Below are positions 24,361 to 36,240 of a stretch of 64,000 nucleotides of DNA, in pieces. Made by a program: the position numbers and the translations under genes. The notes beneath the pieces are model-generated. The model saw only the letters and a list, made by a program, of their open reading frames with translations. It did no database searches and was not told where the DNA came from. Origin of the DNA: Chrysoperla carnea (taxonomy: Eukaryota; Arthropoda; Insecta; Neuroptera; Chrysopidae); assembly GCF_905475395.1 (NCBI RefSeq), contig NC_058342.1, forward strand, positions 27,810,640 through 27,874,639. The letters run 5' to 3'. Position 1 is the stretch's first letter. Each line of letters starts with the position of its first letter.

Positions 24361-24777
24361 TTTACACAGAAAAGTACAAGTTGGTATTCCTTTTTCTGAA
24401 ACACCTGATTCATTATATTTATAAAAAAAATTTCATAGAATATAAACAATAATAATGTGGTCTCGGAAAAAATAATAATTCATTATCATCATTAAGGATG
24501 TTGATATTTTTCATTAAACATTCATTTTTCATTGAAATTTTTTGTCATACGAAAAAAAAGCCAACCGGAAACTCGTTATTTTCCCCACTTAATTTAATTG
24601 TATTGTTTTAAGAATAATATGTTGAAAATATTATTTATAATTTATTTACTGTTTCTGTACATGACGAAAAACTTCACTAGTGAAATAACTTTCACAAAGA
24701 TCTACCTACAGAGACATGAAACTCGAACTTAAAGCTTTCATTTCATAAAATTTTCCTTGTCATTTGAAAATATTTCG

Positions 24778-25060
24778 TCGGCCTATTAGCTCAGTTGGTT
24801 AAGGCGTAACCAATTCCGTCCGCGGTATACTTAGGCAACGGGTTCGATTCCCGCCGTCGCAACAAAATTAATTTAATTATTAGTTGTGATGGGCTGGTGT
24901 AGTGTATGGTAAATGCAGAAAGGAGGTGCACTCAGCCTCTGAAATTGAGAAGCTGATAAATGAAATTATCAGCGGAAAGGTGGCAAAACACGTATCACAA
25001 TGGGCTCTATAGCCTAAGTGTGTCCTCCGTGGAGAACCAATATAACCTAAACTAACCCAA
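24778..25060 (+). mobile_element. SINE-1, full-length
   Basis: The best SINE-1 copy. Its tRNA-like head includes box A TAGCTCAGTTGG (24786-24797) and box B GGTTCGATTCC (24841-24851). The body with 'gatgggctggtgt' and 'ctcagcctctgaaattgaga' follows, then the 3' tail 'tctatagcctaagtgtgtcc' and 'aacctaaactaaccc'. The tail resembles the 3' end of the LINE at 42321-42700, which suggests that SINE-1 borrows that LINE's machinery. Confidence 0.9.
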
Positions 25061-26158
25061 CAATCTTTTGCGTATTTATGAAAATTTGCGATCATGGGAT
25101 ATTCTCTCTTTTATATGACCAGATAAATGAATGTTTTTTTTCCTTAGTCCCGGGATATAGTACAGTCATCCTAGATTTTTAAATCGCATTTTTTGGGGGA
25201 AAGCCCGACTTTTTGGTTACGGTGAAGATGGTCTAAAAGAAGTCAAAATTTGAAAAGACGAGATAATACCCCTTGGGGGAATGTCGCTATCTTGGCTTAA
25301 AGGGATGAGTTTGTATTTTGCAATAACTGCCACACTATTAATCTAAGCCAAGATTAAGTGCCAAGAGAATTTTTAGCCTAATGCTCAACAACCAGGCTCT
25401 AATCAATATTCGCTCGATTTTTTACTTCCTTCATTAATGAGTACCTATTTCAAGTAAGTTTTTGAAAGTGGTTTTCCAAGATAAAAAGGCTATCGAGAGT
25501 TTTCCATTTTTTGATAACACAGTATTTCGAAAAGATGTGAACATATTATTTAATACAAACTCGTTAAATATATATAGGGGTAAGTTTTGTACCTTTGCAC
25601 GGTCTCCATAGCTCCAATTTCCACCGACTAGTTTTGGAGAAATCTATGAAAACATATCCACCTATCGTTTTCCCATAAGACCAATATTATAAATATGATT
25701 ATTATAAAAAAATCGAAATCGGTTCGTCTGTTTTGACGCTACGATGCCACAAAAAGCCAGACAGACACACACACATAGCGGTCTTTACTTATAGCATCCT
25801 TTTTTTTAGTTCGGGGTTTAAAAAAAAGGTTAAACCTGAGAAGGGAAACATTACGTAAAATAAAAAAAGAAATTAGTTATAACTTGAACAAAACACCAAT
25901 TTTTAAGGGCTTTTAGTTTAGCGTAAAATGACTTAAACCTTAAATTATTTTGAATATCCTTAGGAACATGACTTACCCCTATAACAAAATGTTTATACTT
26001 CAAAAAAGAATACATCAAAAAAAATTATCTTTTAGAATGCTCATCGAGCACGTTATCAAAAAAGCCATACCGTATTTCTAATATTGACCTTTCTGACAAA
26101 GAGTGTAATATATTCATGAAAATCGAAAATTTTATTATTATACACATATTTTCATATA
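25061..26158. other. Mostly unassigned; possible retroelement-tail-like motif
   Basis: A part (about 25615-25690) recurs at 28470-28545 ('ccaccgactag', 'gagaaatctatgaaaacata'). It is followed by 'ctacgatgccac' and a CAGACA/ACAC-rich stretch near 25760, reminiscent of the 3' end of some RTE-type retroelements. This is only suggestive. No gene seen. Confidence 0.4.
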
Positions 26159-26160
26159 TA

Positions 26161-26807
26161 CAGTGTGTCCCCGGAGGTAACTATACTTGTAAATTTTCTT
26201 ATTTTGCATTTTAAGAAAAAAAGTCATTCTTTATAGGAAGTTTTGCTTATTATGAAAAGTATGTAGGTATATTTAAAACTTCTAAATAATGTATAGGGTA
26301 GCTAAAAATTGAGATCACTATCTTTTTGGTAAACTAGCCTTCCTTTTTATAAGTTGACAAAATGTACGAAGAAAAGTTACTTGAAATTAACTATTATGAC
26401 TCTATACAAAATTTCAAGAAGATTTTTCCAACTTTGACAATTCCATTCTTAGTGAATGTTTATCCGAGAAAATAAATTTTCTTCTTAATTTTCTAACCTA
26501 GTCCACAAAAAAAATACATTCACGAATAGTACATGTCAATTGATTTATTATTTTTTTCTGTATTACGTTTTTTTGTAATTACAACTTTTGTTCAAATAAA
26601 AATGATGCTAGAATTAAAGTACACGGATCTTCTTGATATTTTGTATTAGTGATTTCAATTTTTTGGCTACCCGGTACATTATTTAGAAGTTTTAAGTATG
26701 CCTACAAACTTTTCAGAATAAGCAAAACTTCTTATAAAGAATGACTTTTTTTCTTAAATGCAAAATAAGGAAAACACGTATAGTTACCTCTATCCGGGGA
26801 CACACTA
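26161..26807. mobile_element. Mariner/Tc1-like foldback MITE with TA target
   Basis: 647 bp with arms of about 170 bp. The left end TA-CAGTGTGTCCCCGGAGG and the right end (inverted TAGTGTGTCCCCGGATAG-TA) pair, and the pairing continues inward through 'cttattttgcattttaag' and 'aacttctaaataatgtatag'. TA flanks and a CAGTG start fit the Tc1/mariner superfamily. It is non-coding. The copy at 23840-24360 is its truncated sister. Confidence 0.87.
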
Positions 26808-27008
26808 TATAGGGCAAAGATAACTTTTTATATACATATATATTGAAAGTAAAATGTATTCGACGTATCATTTATTTATACCCACATATAATCACCGAGA
26901 ATATGGTCGAATCGTCGATGAGGTTCATGTTTCCAATGTATAAAAGTATGATTTAAACAAACCCATGCAACTCTTTAACCGACTTCGAAATAGGATTGCT
27001 AACTTTAA

Positions 27009-27530
27009 AATAGGGTACTTTCGGTAGTGAAAAATAAATTATGAAAGAAAAAAGTTAAAATTTATGTAAAAATATACTTAAATATTCTGATTTCGAGTCA
27101 TAAAAGCACATTTTTCTTTTATAATATTAAAATTAAAAATCGTAATTTTTAAACTGTATATCACGTGACCTAAAACGCGGGCAAGCCCTGATGTGATGTT
27201 ATATCGGTATGAACCATAGACCATTCAGTTAGTTCAGTGTAGACAGCTGGGTATAATATATCCATAGATAATAAGTATTTGTATTTATTATAATCAGTTG
27301 TCTATGAATATATCTGTCAAACTTATTTGTGTTATTTCGTATAATGATACCGATATTACGTCACCAAATTGGATGCCCGCGTTTTTGACAGTTTAAAAAA
27401 GGTTTTAAATTTAATTTAAGTTTTTGGGAAGAAAACGTGTGTATTTTTCCGAAATAAATTTTTGGTGGCTTTTATTAGCAAAATCAACATTTTGAAGTAC
27501 TTTTTCAAATATAGAAGAATATCCTATTCT
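27009..27530 (+). repeat. Three-copy repeat (family C), copy 2
   Basis: Direct copy of 18911-19435. The core 'tatatcacgtgacctaaa' and the block ending 'acattttgaagtac' are well conserved. The sequence beyond 27530 is unrelated to the other copies. Confidence 0.9.
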
Positions 27531-27905
27531 TTTAAACGGGGGTTTCCCTGTCTCGCAATACACAGGAGATAAGTGGCAGGTGATAAAGAAAATGGGGTAA
27601 GAGCGCCAATTTTGCAGCTGCCTAGTATGCTGGTTGCCTTAACCCGCTCCTGCATATATCCATTGAAATATTCAAAATGCATGTGCACATCACTTTGTAT
27701 GACAATATTTTGTTAGAAGTTAGTGAATATTTTTGTTAAAAAGTTGTGTTATCATGCGCCTAATAGTATTATTCAAATTTACAAAATATGATACTGCAGT
27801 TTTACATAAAACACCAATTATGATATTTGTCAATCTTCCGACGTACACCCTTAATTAAAGATTCGATGTTACAGTATAGTTCATACCTAGATGAAAATAA
27901 TACAA

Positions 27906-28170
27906 AACAAGGGAAAACAAACAATTGAGTTAACTGTTGAAATACCATGTATAGACAGTGTTGATTACACTGTCACATTGTATGATATTCTCATATAATA
28001 CATACTATACAATTTGCGACTAATTTGCGCCCTCACGGGTAAACACCGATGTTTACGAAAAAATGTTTCAAACAAAAGTTGTTTTATTTTTTTATAAGGA
28101 ACATTGTTTACATTTAAACTTTTGTTCTATCTCTAACGGTTTACAAGATGATTGACCTATGTTGCTCATT
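27906..28170 (+). repeat. Family A copy 8, 3'-truncated
   Basis: Head to centre; the central hairpin is deleted ('ttacaagatgattgacctat') and the copy ends soon after. Confidence 0.83.
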
Positions 28171-28219
28171 TAAGACATACTTTTATATTCTATATATATA
28201 CATGCACAAATGATAAACA

Positions 28220-28395
28220 CACAGCTGCATATTTTTCAATTGTTTTTTTCTTTTCAACAAGACGCAGACGAAAAATTTTTATGCTCAATTTTCGTCCTAT
28301 ATTGTCTAGTTTTAGTAACCATCAAAATTGAAAAAATTTATATTTTTTTAAATTTGTGTCCCCACTACCGTGCTCTTACATCCTTAATTAATCGG
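28220..28395 (-). repeat. Partial TTAA-type MITE
   Basis: Ends with 'ccccactaccgtgctcttac' and 'atccttaa', matching the terminus of 32639-33296 ('ccactaccatgctcatacat' then 'ccttaa'). The opposite terminus is not present. A short related terminus 'gcgctcgtacatccttaa' also occurs at 28977-28994. Confidence 0.65.
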
Positions 28396-28643
28396 GCACA
28401 ACGGGTTTTTTTGTTTTCAATAATTTATTAAGATTTTTACTTGAATTTAAATAGTTTTTTTTTTTATTATTTCCACCGACTAGATTCGGAGAAATCTATG
28501 AAAACATATTATCCATCTACCGTTTTCTGATAACACCAATGTTTAATATGTTTACTTTTGAAGTCATTTATTTATTTAAATAGTCGAGCAACCTACCCTC
28601 AAATTTTCAGAATTGAATTAGACTTAGTCCAAATTTATATAAA

Positions 28644-28946
28644 AACAAGTGAAAACAAACAATTGACTGAGTTAATTGTTGAAATACCATGCATAGTCAG
28701 TGTTCTTTATCACATTACACATACAAACATGTGACACATAGATACATAACTGATAATCAAGTATAGTACATATTATAAAATTTCCGCCTAACTGGCGCCC
28801 TCACGGGTAACCGAAAATGGACTAATTAGGTGATTTTATGAACACCTATGGCAAAATTTTTTCCTAGCATCATTATTTTTAAGCGTTACAAACTTGGGAC
28901 TAAACTTAATATGCTATGTATATTTCATATACACATGGTATAAAAA
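28644..28946 (+). repeat. Family A copy 9, internally deleted
   Basis: Both ends are intact, but the centre including the hairpin is deleted between 'cacgggtaac' and 'cgaaaatggactaattag'. The length falls to about 300 bp. Confidence 0.87.
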
Positions 28947-29394
28947 TCAAGCCTGTTAACTTCAAAATTGACCTGGCGCTCGTACATCCTTAATGTGCTA
29001 TAATTTTATCAATAAAAATCGTAGTGCACGCTCTAAAGAACCCTTTCGAGTAACCCAAAAAGATTAACATAATAATCATGATAAACATCTTAAAAAGTGA
29101 CTGATTTCATATCAATTAATTGAAATTGAATTGAATGGAATAATAAGGAAATAAACCACAAGAACAAAAGAAAATATATAATATTTTAAATACAAAAAGG
29201 GAATATTTGGAAAATATTTTATCATTTCCTACTTTCCTACACATATTCATTTATATTGAAAATTTTAATTCAAATATCCTTTTTGTACTACAAAACATTG
29301 GGCTATCTAGAAAAACGGGAATTTATAAAATTTGGTGAGAAGTACTCACAGCACTTCTGAAAAGGAGTTTAATTTTCGATTTTCGAAAAGTTTT

Positions 29395-29700
29395 TTTGTA
29401 TATAAAAGTTTTTTTGTGAAACGTACGGACGGGCGTTGTCGTGGAGCGGGATAATATCTTGTCTATTGACCAGTGCTGGCTACTCTTAATGCAATTTACG
29501 GTACATTTGATCGATTTAGTACTCGTGTGGATTTTTCATGCTGCCTTTGACTCACATACAAAGAATAGCCTTTTTTTGCGAAGTAACGCGAGAGCAGGCA
29601 ATACACCACAAGTATCGCCTCCACATTCTTGTTCCTCGCCCGATTTCATGCTACTTCACGAGACGAAGCTCAAGAATAATTTGATATTTACTTTCTTTTT
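29395..29700 (-). pseudogene. Dead mariner transposase fragment
   Basis: On the minus strand one frame reads 'IDQMYRKLH', two stop codons, then 'PALVNRQDIIPLHDNARPYV'. The LHDNARPxV block carries the second catalytic Asp of mariner transposases, and the preceding IDxMxRKL and PALVNR words fit the same family. In-frame stops, a disrupted upstream part and no downstream SPDLAPSDY block show a long-inactive copy. A plus-strand frame of 88 codons over the same bases (29441-29707) is its shadow. Confidence 0.75.
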
Positions 29701-30149
29701 TTTTTAAAATTAGTATCTTCCGAGTAATTTCGGAGTATCGTTATATCGTTATATTTGGACAATAAACTTTAAAATCGTTTGCACATAGAGGTATAAAATA
29801 TAGACCTAAAGGAGAATTTATGTAACGTTTATATACACATAAGGAGAACCCTTTGAATTAATTGACAGATTTAAATCGTTCATTCGATAAATGTAATGTT
29901 TTCACGTTTTAAACATAATTTAAGTACACGAAAACCTATACTAAAGTAATACTTAAATAATGCACTATAAAAAAGATAAGTTAAATTGAAATTTAAATGT
30001 ACTATATACGTGTACAAGATGATACAGTAATAACACAAGTACGTTCTTTCATTTATGGAAGAAATATGGAGGAAATGGTCATTTCTAAAATATACTAACG
30101 AACTTCAATATTTGGTACACGCGCCAAAATGATAGGGTATGGTATGGTA

Positions 30150-30440
30150 TGGAGGTTAGCGGGCCATGCTCGAGCATCGCGTCTCGAAGCAATGGTTCAG
30201 AGCACCTAGCCAAATAGACCCTTGTACTCTATCCCCGCTACGCTTTTCAGTGGCTATTATAACCAACTGATGTACTGAAACCCAGTATTTGTCTAGCGCT
30301 GAGTTTCCTAATTTCTTCTGGTTCGAATATGGCCGAACCAAACCATTTCCTTCGCTGCTGTATGAGTGCCGGGCAGTAAGAGAAGAATTTTGGAGGACCA
30401 AGAAAGAATACACGGAGTCTACATTAAACATCAAATGCTA
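30150..30440 (-). pseudogene. LINE C-terminal fragment, RNase H-type element
   Basis: On the minus strand a frame reads 'YCPALIQQRRKWFG' then 'EPEEIRKLSARQILGF', nearly identical to 43402-43842. This is the region just after the C-terminal zinc knuckle of LINEs with an RNase H domain (I/Jockey-like). Coding homology ends at a stop in about 30250, and a GC-richer stretch follows. The plus-strand gene-like composition is due to this relic. Confidence 0.75.
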
Positions 30441-30832
30441 TGACATTTGAAAAGAAATAAATAGTTTACGACAGTTATACATTAAATATTTTGTTTTGTT
30501 TCGTTACATCGAATATTTGGTGCGTTTGTTCTGATTCACTCATTGCGTGTACTACATAGTGTGTTGTTTGCGTTTTCTAAATAATATATTTTTATATCCC
30601 AAGTGTATTCACACTATATGTATATACGATACGTAAACAAGGGTAATAATTTGTTTTTTACAACTACGGTTGTTACGCTAAGAAATCACCAGAGTAAATA
30701 GTCAACCCAAAACACTTTTTGGTTTACGTTGAATAATCTAACAACATTGTATGTTTGGCTTTAATTCAATTCATTCACTGAGATGCTTATTATGAGAAAC
30801 GCACGGAAGTCTCTTTATTTCTTTTCAAATTT

Positions 30833-31130
30833 TAATAATAATGGGGTTTAACCTCCGGTTTTTCTGAAATATACGCCTATAACAGAGACTATACCCGCAT
30901 TATTATTTGTTAATCTTTATTTATTTATTTACAAACATATTTTACAATTACATTTTGATGTGTGTGGAGTCGGTTTCTTCGTTTTTATCCAAGCGTTGAC
31001 AATGTGATCAATTCTACCAAACGCATTAATTATATTTTTTCACACTGCCGCTGCCTAGATTCGAACCCGCAACCTTAGTCTAAGTAGTCAAACACTAACG
31101 CCTTATAGACCGCTTGTCCATTTAGGCTCG
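30833..31130 (-). mobile_element. SINE-2, full-length
   Basis: Minus-strand head with 'ggacaagcggtctataagg' and a good box B GGTTCGAATCT. The body has 'agaattgatcacattgtcaa' and 'cctctgttataggc' like equivalents, and the 3' end is 'ggaggttaaacccc' plus an (ATT)n-like tail. This is the most complete SINE-2 copy. Confidence 0.87.
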
Positions 31131-31205
31131 TTCTTGGTCTTTTCAAATCCATCACTAAGGTACTTTCGCCTAAGTAGACCCTGTTAATAAGATCACCCAT
31201 TTTTA

Positions 31206-31665
31206 AAATCAAATCTCAAGGACCTCGCAATATAAGATAGAAAAATGGCTTTCTGTTATACTTTTTCTAACCTTTTTCAAATCAGTATGACCAAAAACTC
31301 TCACGGCCACAAAAATCTTTATCGAATAGTTTTCTACGAATGTAATTTACTTTTAGTATATGTCTAAGAAAATGATTTTTGGTGAAACTTTTTCAAACCA
31401 TCCCCAAAATGGTCTTAAGATCAGTCTGATCAAAAACTCTCCCCGTCGCAGAAGTTTTTAACGAGTAGTTTTCGAGCTACGAGCGATCAAAGCTTCACAT
31501 ACATTATAGTTATACAGCCCGTAGCTCGAAAACTATTCGTTAAAACTTTTTAATACCTTGAGAGCTTTAGATCAGAACGATCCAAAGACCGTTTGGGGGG
31601 GGGGGTCGTAGAAAAAGTTTCTCAGAAAGCCATTTTCCTATCTAATATTGCGGGGTCCTTTCGCG
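31206..31665. repeat. Foldback element
   Basis: The outer ends are inverted: 'aaggacctcgcaatataaga' with 'gaaaaatggctttctg' on the left pairs with 'cagaaagccatttt' and 'atattgcggggtcctt' on the right. The centre (about 31465-31545) is a second inverted pair around 'gtagctcgaaaactattcg'. A poly-G run lies in the right arm near 31598. No coding capacity; superfamily unknown. Confidence 0.75.
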
Positions 31666-32638
31666 TTCATCCTAAGTTCCAAAAATAGAACTGCAAAATA
31701 ATATTCTCCCATTTTCATCTGCCTAGGGATGAAATTATTCTTATTCTACTATACTTGGGTGTGGGAAATGAAAATTGGGAAAATTAGCAGGGTTTTCGAA
31801 AAATATTTTAGTACCCAGAGTAGGTAGAATATGAATACCTATAACATATACAAATTTAAAATCGATAGTTTAAAGGGTATAATCGCAGTTCTTGAAATTC
31901 AACTGTAACTTTAACCATTCTTATCTGGAGAACCCCTTTTTTCCACTAATGAATATTTAAGAAAATTCTTTAAAAAAATTATTTATTTTCACGCCAATCA
32001 AAGAATGTTTTACGCCAATCAAAAAATTTGCACTTAACAGCCTTAAAGTTCGAAAAAATAATTTTTAAATCGGTGCTTTCGTATAGGTTTCCAACATTTT
32101 ACAGAATTTTATAGCTTATTTATTTGACTAATGTAATGAAAATATCATTTACATTATGTACACTATGGGTCACAAAATATGCACAGGGCAAATGTAAAAA
32201 AGGTGCCATATTTTTTTCTCTAAAATATATTTGGTGATATACATACAATAACATACAATAACTAATTTTATCAAACTTTTGAAATTGTCAGTCATAGGAA
32301 ATTGTACTGCATTAATAAAAATGGATAATCAACTAGTGCAGATTTTGTGACGCAAAGTCTACTTGCAATATTATTATTTAATTCATGTAACATATATGTA
32401 CTACTCCCAAACACATTAAAATTTAAACCTTTTGATAATGAGACTATACCGGAATAACAACAACAGTAATTATTGCTTTTGCTACGATGTATTTAACAGA
32501 AATTATTAACGAACACAAAAATTGATGATGTTTATTATTTAACGAGACTTAAATAAAACATGTTAAACAATTCATGGTACCCTGTAGGAGAAAGACAAAA
32601 AGTTCCAAAGAAACACTGAATCTTTTTTATGAAGGTAC
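31666..32638. other. No supported features
   Basis: AT-rich stretch; no repeat, tRNA or coding signal that I can support. Confidence 0.5.
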
Positions 32639-33296
32639 AATGAGCTTAAGGATGTATGAGCATGACAACAATGTTTGATTTAAAGGCTCAAAATTTGTTT
32701 GTAGGTAGTCTTTTACTCAAAGAATATGTGGTTAAATTTTCAGCTTAGGTATCCGTGCAAATTTTTAAGAAAAAAGTCATAAAAAATCGATATAAAATAC
32801 ATTGGCTCTTATGGAGGAATCTCAAAAAACGACATATTTTGGAAGTTTTTGATAATTTTCATTTGAAATGAATGAAAACAAATTTAAAAAAAAAACTTTT
32901 TAATAGAAAGTAAACATATTAGCAATGAATTAGAAAAGAAAAAAACTAAGTGTCACCGTCCATATAAGGGATGTAAGAGCAGGGTAGATTAAGGGTTGAA
33001 ATTATTTTTGTCTTATTTTCAACTTTGATGATAAATTTTGCTATAACATCATGAATGTAGACGAAAAATAGGAATAAAATTTTTCGATATGTGTCTTGGT
33101 TTTCGAAATATCGAAAGCTAAATAATTAAACAACATTTTCAATTTTCGATATTTTGAAAATTAAGCCAGATATCGAAAAATTTTATTCTTACTTTTCGTC
33201 TTATATCGTCAAGTAATAATATAAATTTATCATCCAAATTGAAAATATCTATTTTTAAATTTGTGCCCCCACTACCATGCTCATACATCCTTAAAC
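32639..33296. mobile_element. TTAA-flanked MITE (family T), copy 1
   Basis: Flanked on both sides by TTAA. The termini are inverted: GGATGTATGAGCATG on the left and CATGCTCATACATCC on the right. It is non-coding and about 650 bp. It matches 39853-40500 in the opposite orientation at very high identity. A TTAA target is known for piggyBac-type elements, but these ends do not begin with the usual CCC, so the superfamily is open. Confidence 0.88.
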
Positions 33297-33371
33297 AATT
33301 TTGATTTTGAAAAAAAAAATTTTTTTTTTTGGCAAAATAGAAAGATCATATATAAGTTTTATAACAAAACT

Positions 33372-33882
33372 GTTTTTATACCATGTATATGAAATATACC
33401 AAGGTATACTAAGTTTAATCCCAAGCTTGTACCGCTTAAAAATTTTGATCCTACGAACAAAATTTTAGTATAGGTGTACATAAAATCACCTAATTAGTCC
33501 ATTGCCGGTTTTCCGTCCGTCTGTGAACACGATAACTAAAAACCGAAAAAAAATATCAAGCTGAAATTTTTAAAGCGTGCTCAGGGCATAAAAAGTGAGG
33601 TCGAGTTCGTAAATGAACAACATATGTCAATTGGATCTTGGGTTCGTAAGACCCATCTTGTAACCCGTTAGAGTTGGAACAAAAGTTTAAATGTAAAAAA
33701 TGTTCCTTATTAACAACTTTTGTTTAAAACATTTTTTCGTAACAATCACTGTTTACATGCGAAAGCGCAATATCAGCTAGGTATGTGTGACATGTATGTA
33801 TGTGTAAAAAGACAGTGTAATCAACACTGTCTAAACATGGTATTTCAACAACTATCTCAGTAAATTGTCTGTTTTCACCTGT
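33372..33882 (-). repeat. Family A dispersed repeat, copy 10
   Basis: Near full-length reverse-strand copy, from 'tttttataccatgtatatga' to 'tgtctgttttcacctgtt'. The central hairpin is partly decayed (GGGTTCGTAAGACCC still pairs). Confidence 0.88.
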
Positions 33883-35163
33883 TTAATATGATAATAATCG
33901 GAAGTAAACACACAAAATTTAATTTTTTGAACAACATTTGTTGTTTTAGTGTAATTTATTATTAAAAGCTAGGTGGATATTTATCATGGGGCCGCTCGGG
34001 AATATCATGTGTTACGCATATTTTTCAATTAAAACTACTAAAGATATAAAAGTATTAAAAAGCTTACATTTGATCATCTGTCATAGATTGTAGAACAAAA
34101 ATTATATAAACATAATATTTTTACATGTATTCTGACAGCAGCAGTTCATGAAAGATATTTGATATTAATAATTGAAAATTTATGTATATGTAATATAATT
34201 ATTTAATATGCAGTACCGTAGGTTTATAACTGGCTAAAAAACACATTAACAGACAAAAAACATTGTAACGACGATCCGTACGAGAGTACCGTCAATGTTT
34301 TGTTTTAAAAATGAAACATATAGACGCATCCACACCTGATTTTAGGTAAATTAATGATAAAATAGGTCTAATTTACAGGCAAGTGAAGGCTTATTTAAAC
34401 CCCTTTTTCCCACCAAACAAAGGAATCGATCGAGTATAACTTGAGATAACATGGCAACCACCTCGAAAAATGTAATTACAAGAAAAACACGTTTTAAGTT
34501 TGGGGGACAATTCCGGCAGAGTAACTCGGATAATAAAATTATTCACTTGGGATTAATCGGCGTTCCCAGATTCATACATAAGGCCTTCTTCTATATCATA
34601 CACAATGTCTTGAAAAGTTTAATCTGCTAATCGGGTTGTTTTGCCTTCATTCGAAGCAGCAGAAGTTCGCAGTAAAACAAGAAAATCTACTGTATCTCCG
34701 AAAATAATTCGGCTTTCGAAAAATCCGTTTGAGGACATATTCTTAATGGTCTAATCTTTAAAAACATGTAAAAAAAATTATTTTCTCCAATTTTTAGATC
34801 AGAATACTGCACACATTAATTTGTGTCTAATATTTCAACCTTATCGAACCTGTGAATCGGAAATAATTTTAGACATTGAATATCCAACATAGAACAACTA
34901 GAACAATTATATATTCATGTTATAATAGTTTTTACAAAATTTTATGTATAATGGATGTTTTTAGATAGTAATCCATAGTCACCACCCAGACCAGTATCCA
35001 CTAATATTTTAAAAAGCAATTTGTTAAAATAATTTTCTAAAGGTATATTTACATCTGGACATACTAATAGGTATCACAATAAATAATTAAAATAATAATT
35101 TTATTATTGGTGTATGACTACAAGTTTTTTTTATTTTTTCTCAAAATTTTTCTAATTTATTGC
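33883..35163. other. No supported features
   Basis: AT-rich, no long frames, no repeats shared with the rest of the window that I can see. Confidence 0.5.
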
Positions 35164-35213
35164 AACCCAGCTTTTACTTTTAAACCCAGCGAAGCGGGTG
35201 GGTATCACTCTAG
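35164..35213 (+). mobile_element. Helitron H1 3'-end fragment
   Basis: 'acttttaaacccagcgaagc' then 'gggtgggtatcactCTAG' before a T. This is the same terminal hairpin as at 36240, without the rest of the element. Confidence 0.75.
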
Positions 35214-35839
35214 TATTTTATATTATCAGAGCATCGTTGTTTGTAACGTAGAAAGACGAAAGGGGAAAACTTTTCTCTATACACCATCAGGGCTCTTGTC
35301 CAACTAACTAAGCCACTTATTCCTCTCCTGTGTCCTTTATATGTATACTTCTAAAATAAACAATATTGTTCAGGAACATTAATATAAAACCATATAAGTT
35401 GAGAGGCCAGCTCGTAACCAAGCATCATAAACTCTGATCATGTAGCAGGTGGTCAAGTGTAAGTGTTTACTTAACTAGATAGTAATTACTAGTGAGGTAT
35501 GTTTTCTAATTTTTAGCAAATAACTCATATATTCAATTTTGCTAATAAAGTTTTGTACAAGGGCGTCGCTAGCCGATGGAAAATGAGGTGACAAGTCAAT
35601 TTAAGGGGAATAGGAAAAACATATATATTTTTTTTTTAAATGAGACTTACTTAACCATTTTATCTGCAAACAGGCTTGGATCTAAATCTAAATTTCGGGA
35701 TCTCACGGTCACTGAAATCCGGATTTCTACTGTTGGAAATCGTTTACCTAAAAATTTATTTTTCTGGCATTTCGTTTTTCCTCTTTCATCTTATGGGGGC
35801 CCTTTTCCTAAAAACTTTTTTGAAATGAATTGTCTGTCC

Positions 35840-36240
35840 ATGTTTGCTTGTTTGTTTGTTACGCTTTCACGCTATAACTAGCGAATGGTTTTTAATGAAA
35901 CTGTACAGCAATATAGCTCATGCTTTAGAATAACACATGAGATACAATTTTAAAGATTAAAAATTAATTTAATTTGACAGTACCATAAATTACAGATATA
36001 TGTAAAAGTAGTCATTACAGATTTCTGTTAAAATAGTCAATATAAAATATTTCACGGCCATCTTTTCCGATATACTCAATGAATAATTACGACTATTATA
36101 CATTTAAAAAAATAGAAAACCATACATATATTTTACCTGTGTAAAACAATCATTACCATTATTTCGAGCGTTATAGAAAGTGGATAGGCGAGAGCAATCT
36201 TTACTTTTAAGCCCAGCGAAGCGGGTGGGTATCACTCTAG
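35840..36240 (+). mobile_element. Helitron H1, 5'-truncated
   Basis: Begins inside the 5' region at 'catgtttgcttgtttg' (the first ~30 bp of H1 are absent), then follows 12688-13122 closely. It ends 'cccagcgaagcgggtgggta' 'tcactCTAG' before a T. The terminal CCC-A-GC-GAA-GC-GGG can form a short hairpin about 10 bp before CTAG. A 101-codon frame at 35576-35881 runs into it from unique sequence and is not supported. Confidence 0.85.

Noticed and set aside
24780..24865. tRNA-like sequence considered as a tRNA gene
   Set aside because: Same reason: head of a full-length SINE-1 copy, not an independent tRNA.
29441..29707. 88-codon frame (+) with an NAR and SPD resemblance to mariner
   Set aside because: The real homology (LHDNARPYV and preceding words) is on the minus strand; the plus-strand resemblance is weak and out of order.
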